Positions 26,670-36,383 of a stretch of 64,000 nucleotides of DNA are shown here, piece by piece. Position 1 is the first letter of the stretch, and every line of letters begins with the position of its first letter. The notes under the pieces are model-generated. The model had not been told where the DNA came from, searched no databases, and was given only the letters and a program-made list of their open reading frames with translations. The DNA is taken from contig JAJDDY010000033.1 in the NCBI GenBank assembly GCA_029260075.1, positions 27,481 through 91,480 of the forward strand, in the 5' to 3' direction. Source of the DNA: Phycisphaerae bacterium. Lineage in GTDB: Bacteria; Planctomycetota; Phycisphaerae; UBA1845. The translations under genes were made by a program, and so were the position numbers.

Positions 26670-28652
26670 ATGACCGACACATCCAACCATTCGTCAGGTG
26701 CTTCCGCCGCTGAGTCGTTCGCACCTGCGGCGAAGTTTTCGCAGAAAGCCCATGTCGGTTCCATGTCGCAATACCGCGAGATGTACGACCGATCGATCAG
26801 CGACCCGGAAGGGTTTTGGGGCGAAATGGCTGAGACGTTTTATTGGAAAGAAAAATGGTCCAAGGTACGGGCATTCGATTTTTCGAACGATGTTTCGATC
26901 CGTTTCTACGAGGGGGCCAAGACCAACATCTGCTACAACGCGATCGATCGACACCTCGAAACGCGCGGCGATCAGACAGCCATCATCTGGGAGGGTAATG
27001 AGCCGGGCGAGGACTCGCGCCTGACGTATCGCGAGTTGCACGTGGAGGTATGCAAGTTCGCCAACGTGCTCAAGTCGTTCGGCGTAGAAAAGGGTGATCG
27101 CGTATCCATATACATGCCAATGGTTCCGGAACTTGCGGTGGCGATGCTCGCTTGTGCGCGGGTCGGCGCGATCCACTCGATCATTTTCGGCGGGTTCAGT
27201 CCGGACTCGCTGGCCGATCGCATTGTCGATTGCACCAGCGATTTTCTGGTCACGACCGACGGCGTCTTTCGTGGGGCGAAGTTGATCGACCTGAAGGAGA
27301 ACGCCGATCAAGCCATGGCGATCGCCGCGAAGCGGGGGGTGACGGTCAAGGCGTGCGTGGTTACGCAGCGCGTCGGCGTCGACCGGTTGCCGATCGATAT
27401 GCAGACCGGGCGCGACCATTGGTGGCACGACGTCATGAACGACGCGTCCCCCGAATGCACGCCGGAGTGGATGGACGCCGAGGATCCGCTGTTCATTCTT
27501 TACACTTCCGGTTCGACGGGAAAACCAAAGGGCGTATTGCACACCACCGGCGGATACATGGTCTACGCCGCGACGACATTTAAGTATGTGTTCGACTACC
27601 ACGATGGAGACGTCTATTGGTGTACGGCCGACATCGGGTGGGTCACCGGTCATTCCTACATCGTCTATGGCCCGCTCTGCACCGGCGCCACCACCATCAT
27701 GTTCGAGGGCATTCCGACCTATCCCGACGCCGGACGGTTTTGGGATGTGGTGGATAAGTACAAGGTCAACCAGTTCTACACGGCCCCGACGGCCATTCGG
27801 GCGATTATGCGCGAGGGCGACGACCCGGTGACCAAGCGCGATCTGTCGAGCTTGCGATTGCTTGGAACCGTGGGCGAACCGATCAATCCGGAAGCTTGGA
27901 TGTGGTACCACCGGGTTGTCGGCAAGGAGCGTTGCCCCATTGTGGACACGTGGTGGCAAACCGAGACCGGTGGTATTTTGATCACTCCGCTCCCCGGCGC
28001 CATCGCCGCGAAACCGGGCTCGGCCACGCTGCCGTTCTTCGGCGTCAAGCCGGTGATTCTCGACGACCAGAACAAGCATCTGGACGGTGCGTGTCGCGGT
28101 GCGTTGTTCATCGAAGAGCCGTGGCCTGGCATCATGCGGACATTGTATGGGCAGCACGATCGATTCAAGGAAATCTATTTTTCGCGCTGCGGCGGACTGT
28201 ACTTCACTGGTGACGGATGTCGGCGCGACGAGGATGGGTACTATTGGATCACCGGGCGGATCGACGACGTGATCAACGTTTCGGGCCATCGGATGGGAAC
28301 GGCTGAGGTGGAAAGTGCGCTCGTCTCACACCGTGCGGTCACCGAGGCGGCGGTGGTGGGGTTCCCCCATGAGATTAAGGGGCAGGGCATCTACGCGTAC
28401 GTCACCTTGAAGACCGGCGCGACGTACGATGACGATCTCAAGAAGGAATTGAGAGGGCATGTTCGGAAGGAGATTGGTGCGATTGCCGCGCCCGATGTTA
28501 TCCACTGGGCGCCGTCGCTGCCGAAGACACGTTCGGGAAAAATCATGCGGCGCATTCTCAGAAAGATCGCGGCCGGCGAAACGTCCGACCTCGGCGACAC
28601 AAGCACCTTGGCCGATCCGAGCGTAGTCGAAAGTCTAGTAGGGTCGCGATAG
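26670..28652 (+). CDS. acs: Acetyl-CoA synthetase
   Basis: A 660-residue AMP-forming enzyme of typical length that makes acetyl-CoA from acetate, ATP and CoA in the cytoplasm. [20 protein letters not shown] is the phosphate-binding motif, [11 protein letters not shown] the acetate/adenine pocket, and [20 protein letters not shown] the hinge region. [12 protein letters not shown] near the C-terminus carries the catalytic Lys that is acetylated in related enzymes. GAGGAG lies 9 bases before the ATG. It stands alone; no acetyltransferase or deacetylase for its control is nearby. Confidence 0.96.
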   Translation: MTDTSNHSSGASAAESFAPAAKFSQKAHVGSMSQYREMYDRSISDPEGFWGEMAETFYWKEKWSKVRAFDFSNDVSIRFYEGAKTNICYNAIDRHLETRGDQTAIIWEGNEPGEDSRLTYRELHVEVCKFANVLKSFGVEKGDRVSIYMPMVPELAVAMLACARVGAIHSIIFGGFSPDSLADRIVDCTSDFLVTTDGVFRGAKLIDLKENADQAMAIAAKRGVTVKACVVTQRVGVDRLPIDMQTGRDHWWHDVMNDASPECTPEWMDAEDPLFILYTSGSTGKPKGVLHTTGGYMVYAATTFKYVFDYHDGDVYWCTADIGWVTGHSYIVYGPLCTGATTIMFEGIPTYPDAGRFWDVVDKYKVNQFYTAPTAIRAIMREGDDPVTKRDLSSLRLLGTVGEPINPEAWMWYHRVVGKERCPIVDTWWQTETGGILITPLPGAIAAKPGSATLPFFGVKPVILDDQNKHLDGACRGALFIEEPWPGIMRTLYGQHDRFKEIYFSRCGGLYFTGDGCRRDEDGYYWITGRIDDVINVSGHRMGTAEVESALVSHRAVTEAAVVGFPHEIKGQGIYAYVTLKTGATYDDDLKKELRGHVRKEIGAIAAPDVIHWAPSLPKTRSGKIMRRILRKIAAGETSDLGDTSTLADPSVVESLVGSR

Positions 28653-28751
28653 CGTTTGTCGAAGTGTCAGATGTTCTCATGGCGCTGTTTGTTCAGCCGG
28701 TTGCGACCGGGTCACCAACGATCAATGTTTGGTTGGGGGAGTGAATCGGCC

Positions 28752-28832
28752 GGGTGGCCCATCTCTTCAGAGGTCGGGGAGCCGAATCTGGCGCCGATTC
28801 GACTGCCCCACGGCTGAAACCATTGGCCACCC
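28752..28832. repeat. Family C palindromic repeat, copy 1
   Basis: An 81-bp inverted repeat starting GGGTGGCCCATCTCTTCAGA and ending GGCTGAAACCATTGGCCACC. The centre has the CGAATC…GATTCG and GGGGA…CCCC arms. It is followed within 10 bp by a family A copy, both lying between the convergent acs and zinc-ribbon genes. Confidence 0.85.
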
Positions 28833-28837
28833 AGCCG

Positions 28838-28904
28838 ATCAAGAAGCGGAAATCCCTAATGGATCACCGGCTGGAAGCCGGTGCCACACTTTTTCAACAG
28901 CCTG
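28838..28904. repeat. Family A element, left end missing
   Basis: It contains AAGCGGAAATCCCTAATGGA, the ACCGGC…GCCGGT hairpin, GCCACAC and the right terminus TTTTTCAACAGCCTG. It ends 12 bp before the stop of the minus-strand zinc-ribbon gene. Confidence 0.85.
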
Positions 28905-28915
28905 CGTAGAGCAAG

Positions 28916-29827
28916 CTACGAAGAGACGCTTGGTTGTGCCTTGTTGGGGATCAAGAATACGGTCTGGCACTGTTCGCATTCGTGCTTTGTTCCTCGACGT
29001 GATTCCGGGAGGATGGTCACTTTCATGCATGTCGGACAGTGGGCGCCGACGCGTGGACCGTCGTGTTGCAATGGGCCAAGTCGTTTCTTTGCGGTCGGGG
29101 CTGCGTCCGTCTTGGGTTTGGCCGAGGGGACGGGTTTGGTCGGGCGTTTGGTTGGGCGTTTCGCGGGCGCCCGTTTGATCGGTCGCGCTGAATCTGACTG
29201 CGGGGCCTCGAATGCGTCAATCGATTCACCTATCGCGCCTTCGTAGCATCGAACAAACAGCAGTTCAAATTCGCGGCGTTGCAACGAACGAACAATGAGC
29301 TCAACGGGGTGGTTCAGTTTGCCAAGCCGTGCTTGTTCAAAGAGGTCCGCGTAGGCATGCGCTTCCCACATCTCACCTAATTTGACGATGTTCTTGAATC
29401 GGTCCAACGACCGATCCGAATTGGATCCAATCGTTTGAATCGCATAGCCTGCAAGCGGTTCAAAGACCGGGTGCATCCCCATTTCACTGAACAGTTCTTT
29501 CGATACGTCGATGTCGCCGGCTTGCCGTGTTCGGATGGCTTCGATGTATACGCGCTCGGGGTCGTGGGCGGCTTGGGCATACATGCTCGCTTCTGCAGGC
29601 CAACCGATCCACAAGTACAGCAACGCTCGCACGGCTGCACTATGCGATTCGTCCGCAACGGATTCGCAAACGAGAAGGTCCGTGTCGGATTCGTTGCGTT
29701 CGAGTATTTCCTTGCCCGACTTATTCGGTCGCGAACTCCAAGTCAGCGGAACCGGACCGGATCCAGCCAGCATAAGAATGTTCGCGATGTCGGAACTGAA
29801 CGATGTAGCATTGAGCGTAGTCATCAT
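28916..29827 (-). CDS. Hypothetical protein with basic linker and C-terminal zinc ribbon
   Basis: 303 residues with three parts. An N-terminal helical domain (about 1-190) may be TPR-like (AVRALLYLWIGWPAEASMYA, VKLGEMWEAHAYADLFEQA). A Lys/Pro/Ala linker (about 210-250: KRAPAKRPTKRPTKPVPSAK) resembles histone-H1-type tails. The C-terminal zinc ribbon is CPTCMKVTILPESR…CEQCQTVFLIP. No family I can name. The ribbon and basic linker suggest nucleic-acid or ribosome contact, but this is inference. It is convergent with acs. Confidence 0.7.
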   Translation of the reverse strand: MMTTLNATSFSSDIANILMLAGSGPVPLTWSSRPNKSGKEILERNESDTDLLVCESVADESHSAAVRALLYLWIGWPAEASMYAQAAHDPERVYIEAIRTRQAGDIDVSKELFSEMGMHPVFEPLAGYAIQTIGSNSDRSLDRFKNIVKLGEMWEAHAYADLFEQARLGKLNHPVELIVRSLQRREFELLFVRCYEGAIGESIDAFEAPQSDSARPIKRAPAKRPTKRPTKPVPSAKPKTDAAPTAKKRLGPLQHDGPRVGAHCPTCMKVTILPESRRGTKHECEQCQTVFLIPNKAQPSVSS

Positions 29828-30051
29828 TTTTCCCGATTGAAATTCCGGACAATACTTGGACCGGAGAGTGGACAGCCCTGCTATCGGTGTATCGACGCGT
29901 TGCGAATCGACCTTGGGCCTGCCGTTGCGGATGCACGGTCCGATTACTTCGGAGCGGTCGTTGAATGGTTCGATAACGCTGATCGAGAGCGATTGGGCCG
30001 TACGGCGTGTGTTGACAACTCGCGGACCGAAATCGAGTTGTATGTGGACAG

Positions 30052-30657
30052 TCAGGCGAGTGAGTCGTGTTGATCGATGGCGTCTTCGATGGCCCGGCGA
30101 ATCTTGGCGTGAACGTCCTCAGGATTGGGGATAGACCGCCATACCTGCATCGGCTGATCGTCGAGCTTGGACACCAACGTCAGGGTGCCGATTCCGGTGA
30201 GATGTTCCGTGATGGCGGTGTGCAAGTACGTATTGCGAATGTCGTTGAGAAGCATCGAAGATATTCGGGGTCTGCGTACGCCGCGTACAAATAACACGCG
30301 GCGATTGGTGAGCACGTACCACGCCGGTACCCAATGCAGCAGTGCGATCGCAAGGCGAGCTAGTGCGAAGATAACGATCGCTTCCATGGCTGTTCCGGGG
30401 GCAATACCCCAAAGCGGAATGCTGAGACGCGACACGCCGGCAAGTAGTACGATGCAGGTCAGGAGCCACGGCAGCGAGTCGAACAGCGGACGCCATATCG
30501 ACGGCTTCACTGCGAGAAGGACCAGCTCTCCTCCGTCGAGCATATCGCGAGGCAGGGACGTCCACGCAGTGCCCACCGTCGATTCCGCTGGGGCGGTCTG
30601 CGATGCGGCGGACCATCCGGGCGTGAAGACACGGGGTATGGTAGAGGTGATGGTCAT
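30052..30657 (-). CDS. PH-domain (DUF304-like) membrane protein
   Basis: 201 residues from ATG 30657. After a Ser/Thr-rich N-terminus and a short basic-hydrophobic patch there are two hydrophobic hairpins (SLPWLLTCIVLLAGVSRLSI, MEAIVIFALARLAIALLHWV). Then comes WYVLTNRRVLFVRGVRRPRI, the conserved start of bacterial PH (bPH_2/DUF304) domains, with the rest of the barrel to about residue 180. The family is of unknown function and often acts in the envelope. A longer frame continues upstream to 31311 but is antisense shadow of nadA. Confidence 0.75.
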   Translation of the reverse strand: MTITSTIPRVFTPGWSAASQTAPAESTVGTAWTSLPRDMLDGGELVLLAVKPSIWRPLFDSLPWLLTCIVLLAGVSRLSIPLWGIAPGTAMEAIVIFALARLAIALLHWVPAWYVLTNRRVLFVRGVRRPRISSMLLNDIRNTYLHTAITEHLTGIGTLTLVSKLDDQPMQVWRSIPNPEDVHAKIRRAIEDAIDQHDSLA

Positions 30658-30673
30658 GGCTTGTTCGATCGAC

Positions 30674-30702
30674 GCATGCCCAGCAATCGCACTGGGGCAT
30701 GC
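30674..30702 (-). promoter_or_regulatory. Hairpin in the leader of the PH-domain gene
   Basis: GCATGCCCAG and CTGGGGCATGC are inverse complements (one bulged G) around an 8-base loop, ending 17 bp upstream of the start codon. It could end nadA transcription or affect translation of the PH-domain gene. No T-run is visible on either side. Confidence 0.3.
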
Positions 30703-30854
30703 TGCGCCGCATAGTATTCCAAATCGGCGTCGGCCACAATTACGCCGTGGACCGACCCGGATGTAGTTATCGGCATCGAACACACCCAGCACGCGGAAAA
30801 AGGGTGTATCGGACGTATGGGGACATCTGCGACCGTACAAAGCAGCGAGGCGGA

Positions 30855-31967
30855 CTATTTGATGGCAATCGGGGGGGGAGCCACGTGGTCTAGCATGCGC
30901 TCCAGGGCGATCGTCGCCAAACGGCTGGTCTCGGCGTCGACGGTAATCTGGTTTACGACGTGTCCGGCTACGAGTTCGTCGAGTGTCCACAGCAGATGGC
31001 GCATGTCGATGCGGTACATCGTCGTGCAAAGGCACTGCATGTTGGCGAGCAGTCGGATCGATCGATCGGTGTAGGTATTGGCCAGGCGGTTGACGAGATG
31101 CACTTCGGTTCCGATGGCCCACTTCGTGCCCGGTTGGGCGTCGCGGATGACTGAGATGATGAACTCGGTACTGCCGGTCAGGTCCGCCTTCTGCACGACG
31201 TCCCAGGTGCATTCGGGGTGTACGATGATCTTGCACTCTGGATCGTCGCGGCGAATTTCGTCGCATTGGGCGGCGGTGAACAGTTCGTGTACGCTGCAAT
31301 GACCCTTCCACAACAACACCGAGGCTTCGCGGGCTTGGCTCGTGGTCAATCCACCGTTGGCCTTATGCGGATCGTAGATGACCATGCTTTCTAGTGCCAC
31401 GTTCATGGCATAAGCGGTGTTCCGCCCAAGGTGTTGATCGGGTAGGAACAACACCTTGTCGCCTTGCGAGAAAGCCCACTTGAGGATTTCGCGGGCGTTG
31501 CTGCTCGTGCAGCAGGCGCCGCCGTGTTCGCCACAGAAGGCTTTAATGGACGCTGTCGAGTTGACGTAGGTAATAGGGATGACGTTGATGTGGCACTCGT
31601 TGGTGAACCAGTCCCATGCATCTTCGAGTTGGTCGATGTCGGCCATGTCCGCCATGGTGCACCCGGCGCCCAGGTCCGGCAGGACGACACGCACGCGGTC
31701 TGTCGTCAAGATGTCCGCCGACTCGGCCATGAAATGTACGCCGCAGAAAACGATGAACTCCGCCGCTTGTTGTTCCGCGCCGACCTTCGCGAGCTTGAGG
31801 CTGTCGCCCGTAAAGTCGGCGAACTGAATGACGTCGTCGCGCTGGTAGTGATGGCCGAGGATGACAAGTCGCGATCCGAGCGCGGCTTTGCGCTGCGTGA
31901 TAGCGTCGACCAGTTCCGATTCGGTCAATGCGGAATACTTGGACGGTAGCGGGGGTTGATACAGCAT
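30855..31967 (-). CDS. nadA: Quinolinate synthase A
   Basis: 370 residues from ATG 31967; a TTG 42 bases upstream is less likely. NadA condenses iminoaspartate with dihydroxyacetone phosphate to quinolinate in NAD synthesis and binds a 4Fe-4S cluster through three cysteines. Candidates are seen in FCGVHFMAE, GGACCTSSNA and VHPECTWDVV. LGHHYQRDDVIQFADFTGDS is the diagnostic N-terminal motif. nadB and nadC are not in the window. Confidence 0.94.
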   Translation of the reverse strand: MLYQPPLPSKYSALTESELVDAITQRKAALGSRLVILGHHYQRDDVIQFADFTGDSLKLAKVGAEQQAAEFIVFCGVHFMAESADILTTDRVRVVLPDLGAGCTMADMADIDQLEDAWDWFTNECHINVIPITYVNSTASIKAFCGEHGGACCTSSNAREILKWAFSQGDKVLFLPDQHLGRNTAYAMNVALESMVIYDPHKANGGLTTSQAREASVLLWKGHCSVHELFTAAQCDEIRRDDPECKIIVHPECTWDVVQKADLTGSTEFIISVIRDAQPGTKWAIGTEVHLVNRLANTYTDRSIRLLANMQCLCTTMYRIDMRHLLWTLDELVAGHVVNQITVDAETSRLATIALERMLDHVAPPPIAIK

Positions 31968-32214
31968 TGGGTTGTTCTCATACTCAATCCGCGGGATACC
32001 CCGGCTCAACTGAGTGTGCCGGAGTGGGGCATCTACTCACTAGCCACTACGGTATTCTAGGGGCGAAACGGCCTCGGCGTAAAGTCTCGCGACTGTCAAG
32101 AACGTGCCATTTTGCGTGCCATCGGCCGGTGCCGGCTGCAACTTTCGAAGATGGGCTCCATTATGTACATCGGTCGCGAAACCGAGTTCAGCGCGCCCGG
32201 TGTTCTGCGGGCGG

Positions 32215-32934
32215 TCATTCAGGAATCACAAAATCGCCGAGCGTCAGGTCGTCTGCTGGGTCGTCCGTTCGTGCATAGAAATCGTTGATTTTCTGCCGGT
32301 GGAACTTTCGATAGCCTCGATTATTCAAGTATGGCTCGATGGCCGCTCCGGAGTCGCGATCGTTTTCGACCAGTAGGATTCGTGGTTTGAAGCGATCGAG
32401 TTCGAAACCATCGAACACATCGAGCTCGCAGCCTTCCGTATCGATCGAAACGAGATCGATGCACCAGCCCTTCCTCGCCACCCACGCCCCGTTCGACGAC
32501 TGCGCGTCCTTTCGCTGCGCGAGGAGCATTTCGTCCAGTGAAGTAAGCGGCACGTTGATCTGTTGCAGCTGTGCCCCTTCGCGGATGCATCGATTGATGT
32601 GTTCCCGGTCTGCCTTTAGGAATGACAGAACCGGTACGTTGTTGGTCACCGTGAACTCCGCCGTCCCGCTGCTTCCGCGCCGGCTGCACGCGGCGTTGAT
32701 GACGGTAGAGTTCGGTCGTGCAGCCGCGGCTTGTTGGGCGAGTTCGGGTATGGGCTCAACGAGCAACCCACGCCAGCCGACTTGCTCGAGGAAGAACGTA
32801 TTGGAAAGTGAGACACCGTTGTAGGCCCCGACCTCGATGAAGTAACCACGCGTGCGGCGTTGAAACACTTGCCACAGAATTTGGTCCTCGCCAAACTGCG
32901 CGTTGAACAAATGATCGATCGAGATCGTGGTCAT
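32215..32934 (-). CDS. FkbM-family methyltransferase
   Basis: 239 residues from ATG 32934. QFGEDQILWQVF and GYFIEVGAYNGVSLSNTFFLE give the SAM-binding glycine-rich motif of FkbM methyltransferases. WRGLLVEPIPELAQQ, the acidic end of strand 2, follows, then VSIDTEGCELDVFDGF. The family O-methylates sugars or polyketides. Its start overlaps the stop of the upstream CgeB-like glycosyltransferase, and the two correspond to the fused modules of the gene at 34240-36123. It probably methylates the sugar added by that enzyme. Confidence 0.85.
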   Translation of the reverse strand: MTTISIDHLFNAQFGEDQILWQVFQRRTRGYFIEVGAYNGVSLSNTFFLEQVGWRGLLVEPIPELAQQAAAARPNSTVINAACSRRGSSGTAEFTVTNNVPVLSFLKADREHINRCIREGAQLQQINVPLTSLDEMLLAQRKDAQSSNGAWVARKGWCIDLVSIDTEGCELDVFDGFELDRFKPRILLVENDRDSGAAIEPYLNNRGYRKFHRQKINDFYARTDDPADDLTLGDFVIPE

Positions 32935-34235
32935 GGTGATACGATCTCGACGGGCGGTTGGACGGTCGGCGACGGGGCGTCTTGATCGGTCGGTGAATCG
33001 GCCATGATCGACTTCGGCAAGACGCCGGCGTTGCAAAGCAATCGCATCAGCTTGAGAAGGCGATGGCTATAGAGGTGTTCGCTGAGCGTACGCCGTTGAC
33101 CGGCGGCGGCGATCGCTCGTCGTTCGTCCGGGTTGCTGATGTAGTGGTCGATCTTGTCGAGGAGTTCGGCCTCATCGTGGAACACATCGCACTCTTTGCC
33201 GATTTCGAAACAGCTCGATAGTTCCGGCGTTTGGTACGTCAGCATGAACCCGCCGTTGGCGGTGATTTCGAAGTGTCGCGTGTTGAGCCCGCTCTCCTGG
33301 CAGGACTTCATCAGGTTCAGGCAAATCGGTACGCGGCGCATGCGCCCGTGCAGCTCGCGCATGTCCCAGATTCGCGGCGTGTGCTTGAAGCCGTACACGG
33401 TGCCCCAATTATCGCCAATGAGTTCGAACGCATCGCCCAAGTGTTGGGAAAGAAACCGAATGAATCGGTCGCGCTGTTTGATCGCCAGGTACGCATTGTA
33501 GACGAATTTTCGGTTGTAATAGATCTGCGTGAGTTCCGCCCGCGTCTTGAGATCGTCGGCGGCTTCCGGGGGACGACCGAAGCGGTGAAGATCGAAATAG
33601 ATTTTGTGGAACGGAAGGTCGGGCATGTCCGCGCGGACGGCTGCGGCGGTCATGCCAGCGAATAGGTCGCCGGATACGATCGATTGATTCGATTGAAACC
33701 AGGTTGTGGCCGGATGACCCATGAACGACGCGACCGGACCGGGGTCCGGCTCGGGCAGCGGTGAGGTGTCGAACACTTCGTCTGCAGCAGCCATGGGCAG
33801 CGTGACAATGTTGGGGATTCCCAATCGGCCGACCTCATCGGCGTGGGCACCCTCCCATATCCACTTAATCCACGACGGGCTTTCGAGCACGTTCAGGTGA
33901 TCCTGCCACGCGACTTGCGCCATGGTCGACGTGATCGGGTCGAGATAGCACGCTACGTAGGGAATGCCCAGTGCGGCTGTGGTCAGGTCGAACTCGCCCG
34001 CGTTTTGTGGGTGTGGTGAGAGGGTTAGCGCAGCCGTATTGAAATCGAGTACGAGTTCGATATCGTTTTTTTCGTAGAACGGTTGGAACACCGCGCCATC
34101 GGCGAGCCGCTGTTGGAGCGAACGGTTGAAATCGAGGCTGGGGATTTCGGGCAGGAGATGGACGTCGAACCCCGCCTCGCGGCATGGCACCTCCCATTGC
34201 ACGGTCGTGGCGATACGTAGCGGACGTCGGAGCAT
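32931..34235 (-). CDS. CgeB-like glycosyltransferase
   Basis: 434 residues from ATG 34235. The C-terminal part has ESGLNTRHFEITANGGFMLT, FEIGKECDVFHDEAELLDKI and QRRTLSEHLYSHRLLKLM, the Glyco_trans_1_2 signature of CgeB/DUF3880-type enzymes that decorate spore or cell surfaces. The N-terminal part is a Rossmann-like domain. It is clearly paralogous to the N-terminal two-thirds of the next gene upstream (shared ESGLN.RHFEITA.GGFML and QQRTLSEHLYSHR). It starts 4 bp after that gene's stop and overlaps the FkbM gene by ATGA. Confidence 0.82.
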   Translation of the reverse strand: MLRRPLRIATTVQWEVPCREAGFDVHLLPEIPSLDFNRSLQQRLADGAVFQPFYEKNDIELVLDFNTAALTLSPHPQNAGEFDLTTAALGIPYVACYLDPITSTMAQVAWQDHLNVLESPSWIKWIWEGAHADEVGRLGIPNIVTLPMAAADEVFDTSPLPEPDPGPVASFMGHPATTWFQSNQSIVSGDLFAGMTAAAVRADMPDLPFHKIYFDLHRFGRPPEAADDLKTRAELTQIYYNRKFVYNAYLAIKQRDRFIRFLSQHLGDAFELIGDNWGTVYGFKHTPRIWDMRELHGRMRRVPICLNLMKSCQESGLNTRHFEITANGGFMLTYQTPELSSCFEIGKECDVFHDEAELLDKIDHYISNPDERRAIAAAGQRRTLSEHLYSHRLLKLMRLLCNAGVLPKSIMADSPTDQDAPSPTVQPPVEIVSP

Positions 34236-34239
34236 CAGG

Positions 34240-36123
34240 TCATCCTTCCAGTTTTTCGGGGCGTCCCTTGAGCTTGATGTAGATCGCGTCACCCCAGTGG
34301 TGTGGCTGATCCGAGGGGAACACGGCGTGGCGACAGTATCCGCATTCGCTGAGAAACGCCTCGATCTCTTCGAAAAGCGGCGCCCCGGCGTACAGCCGAA
34401 TGAACGACACCTCCACGTAGATCAGCTTCACGGTTTCGAGGAGCTTGCGCGCTCCGTAGAGTGCCTTCATCTCGGCACCCTGAATATCCAGTTTGATCAC
34501 GTCAACGCGACGCGTGTCGATGCCTTGCTCGGCGCACCAACCGTCCAGCGTGCAGACCGCGACGCTTTCGCTGCCAACTTCTTTCGTCCAGCGGGCGCAC
34601 GGGTTGTCCGGTAGAAAACCCAGTAGCGAGTGGGCCTCGCCGCCAACGGTCAGGTGCATCGTCGCCGTGCCGGGTTCGTCCGAAACGGCTTGATTGATAG
34701 CGTGGGCACCGATTTCCGCGCACGTGGCTTTAAGTTGCTCAAACACGCTGGAGACCGGCTCGAAACTATAGACTTCAGCCGTGGGGTAGAGATTGCGCAG
34801 CGACCTCGCCGTTTGGCCTACGTTCGCGCCGCAGTCCAAGACGACGTCGGCGCGGGGAACCACCTGTCGAAAAGTTTCCCACACGTTGCCCGTTGAATAC
34901 TCGACCGGGATCGGCTGAGGTTTCGCCTGCCTGAGCAGAGCCCGCACGCGGTGGCTGTATAGGTGTTCGGACAAGGTACGCTGCTGCCCCGCGCGGGCCA
35001 TGGCGACGCGTTCTTCGGGATGGTTGAGGTAGTGGTCGATTTTTTCGATCAGGTCGGCTTCGTTTTCGAACACGGCGCACTCTTGGCCGATCTCGAAGTG
35101 GTCTGCCAATTCCGGTTGCTTGTAGCAGAGCATGAATCCACCGGCGGCGGTTATTTCGAAATGCCGCATGTTGAGTCCGGATTCCGCATTGCCGTTGACG
35201 AAGTTCAGGTTAATGGCCGTCGTTCGAAAATGGTTGAGGTATTCGTCCGTCGTGGCGAAACGGTTGGACACCGGCAGTCCATACGCCCGATCCCAACCCG
35301 GACCGATCAAGTGAAACTGATCGCCCATTCTCCGCTTGAGAAAAATCGCAAACCGGTCGCGGTTCTTCAGGCAAAGGCTGGCGTTGTAGACGAGCTTCGC
35401 GTTGAAGTACGCCACCATCATTTGCACACGCTCGGCCGGTGTGTCGCTTGCGGCGGGGGCTGGGGATAACCCGTACAAATTGTGGTAGGCCTCGTAGAAG
35501 CTTACCTGCGGAAGATCGGCGGACAGACCCTGGACCAGCGCCCCGGCCAAGAGCCCACCTGATTGAACATTCGAGTTGGCGTGAAAATAGCTCGTGTTCT
35601 GTCCGCCGACGAACGACACGATCGGCGCGATGCGTTCTGCGTCGAGCGGCGTCGTGTCATAGGTTCGGTCGGGCGCGGCCATGGGCAGGTGCATGACGCT
35701 GGGGATGCCGAACTGCTGGAGTTCATGGACTTGGGCACGATCCCAGATGGCCTTGATCCATGTCGAGCTTTGGAGACTCTGCCAGACGATGGGCCAATCG
35801 AGGCTTGCGAACACCGTGGTCAATGGATCGATCAGCTGCGAGCATAGCGTCGTGCCGGCGAGTTCGTGGGCCAGTTGCAAGCGCGTCACGTCGGCGCGGT
35901 CCGGTACGAAGGCAAGCCCCATGCCGCCGTGACCTAGAAGGACATCAACGGGATTGTCCTGAAGACTCTTGCAAAGCGCGACGCCGTGTTCGAGGCGAGC
36001 GGGGAGGTCTTGGGCGTAGGCGCCGCCACCGGCGCTATGCGCGGTAGGAAGCAGACGAGCGTCGTAGCCGACTGAGGTACATGCGCTGTGCCACCAACCG
36101 TTGTCAAAGGTTCCAAGTTTCAT
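34240..36123 (-). CDS. CgeB-like glycosyltransferase fused to FkbM methyltransferase
   Basis: 627 residues from ATG 36123. Residues 1-~410 are a CgeB-like glycosyltransferase (SGLNMRHFEITAAGGFMLCY, QQRTLSEHLYSHRVRALL). From about 430 an FkbM methyltransferase follows: VLDCGANVGQTARSLRNLYP (SAM motif), EVYSFEPVSSVFEQL, VIKLDIQGAEMKALYG. One polypeptide thus holds both activities that are encoded separately by the next two genes. It leads a three-gene operon with gaps of 4 bp or less, which suggests a shared surface glycan with O-methyl sugars. Confidence 0.85.
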   Translation of the reverse strand: MKLGTFDNGWWHSACTSVGYDARLLPTAHSAGGGAYAQDLPARLEHGVALCKSLQDNPVDVLLGHGGMGLAFVPDRADVTRLQLAHELAGTTLCSQLIDPLTTVFASLDWPIVWQSLQSSTWIKAIWDRAQVHELQQFGIPSVMHLPMAAPDRTYDTTPLDAERIAPIVSFVGGQNTSYFHANSNVQSGGLLAGALVQGLSADLPQVSFYEAYHNLYGLSPAPAASDTPAERVQMMVAYFNAKLVYNASLCLKNRDRFAIFLKRRMGDQFHLIGPGWDRAYGLPVSNRFATTDEYLNHFRTTAINLNFVNGNAESGLNMRHFEITAAGGFMLCYKQPELADHFEIGQECAVFENEADLIEKIDHYLNHPEERVAMARAGQQRTLSEHLYSHRVRALLRQAKPQPIPVEYSTGNVWETFRQVVPRADVVLDCGANVGQTARSLRNLYPTAEVYSFEPVSSVFEQLKATCAEIGAHAINQAVSDEPGTATMHLTVGGEAHSLLGFLPDNPCARWTKEVGSESVAVCTLDGWCAEQGIDTRRVDVIKLDIQGAEMKALYGARKLLETVKLIYVEVSFIRLYAGAPLFEEIEAFLSECGYCRHAVFPSDQPHHWGDAIYIKLKGRPEKLEG

Positions 36124-36383
36124 GAGCTGTTGGCGGTACGTTCCACGACTCGACCCACCGGGCTGCTTGGTGGTTTGTCCAAGCGCCCGCGTCGTAGGAT
36201 TCGAACAAAACACGCCGCACCCGTCGCGCGGAATCCCCGTCCCCTGCCAATGTAGTTATCGGTCAATTGCTCGAAACGATGCACCGCGAGTGGCGGTGGA
36301 TTCGTGAATTCCTATGCGTCGTAGATTGGCGGCAGAACAACGCACTTGCGGCGCGGAAGACGCGGAGCGTGTGTCGTCGACCG

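Noticed and set aside
26694..28289. 531-codon open frame on the minus strand
   Set aside because: It is the antisense shadow of acs, whose plus-strand protein shows all acetyl-CoA synthetase motifs.
30658..31311. N-terminal extension of the PH-domain gene
   Set aside because: It reads the nadA coding region in another frame; the membrane/PH protein begins sensibly at 30657.
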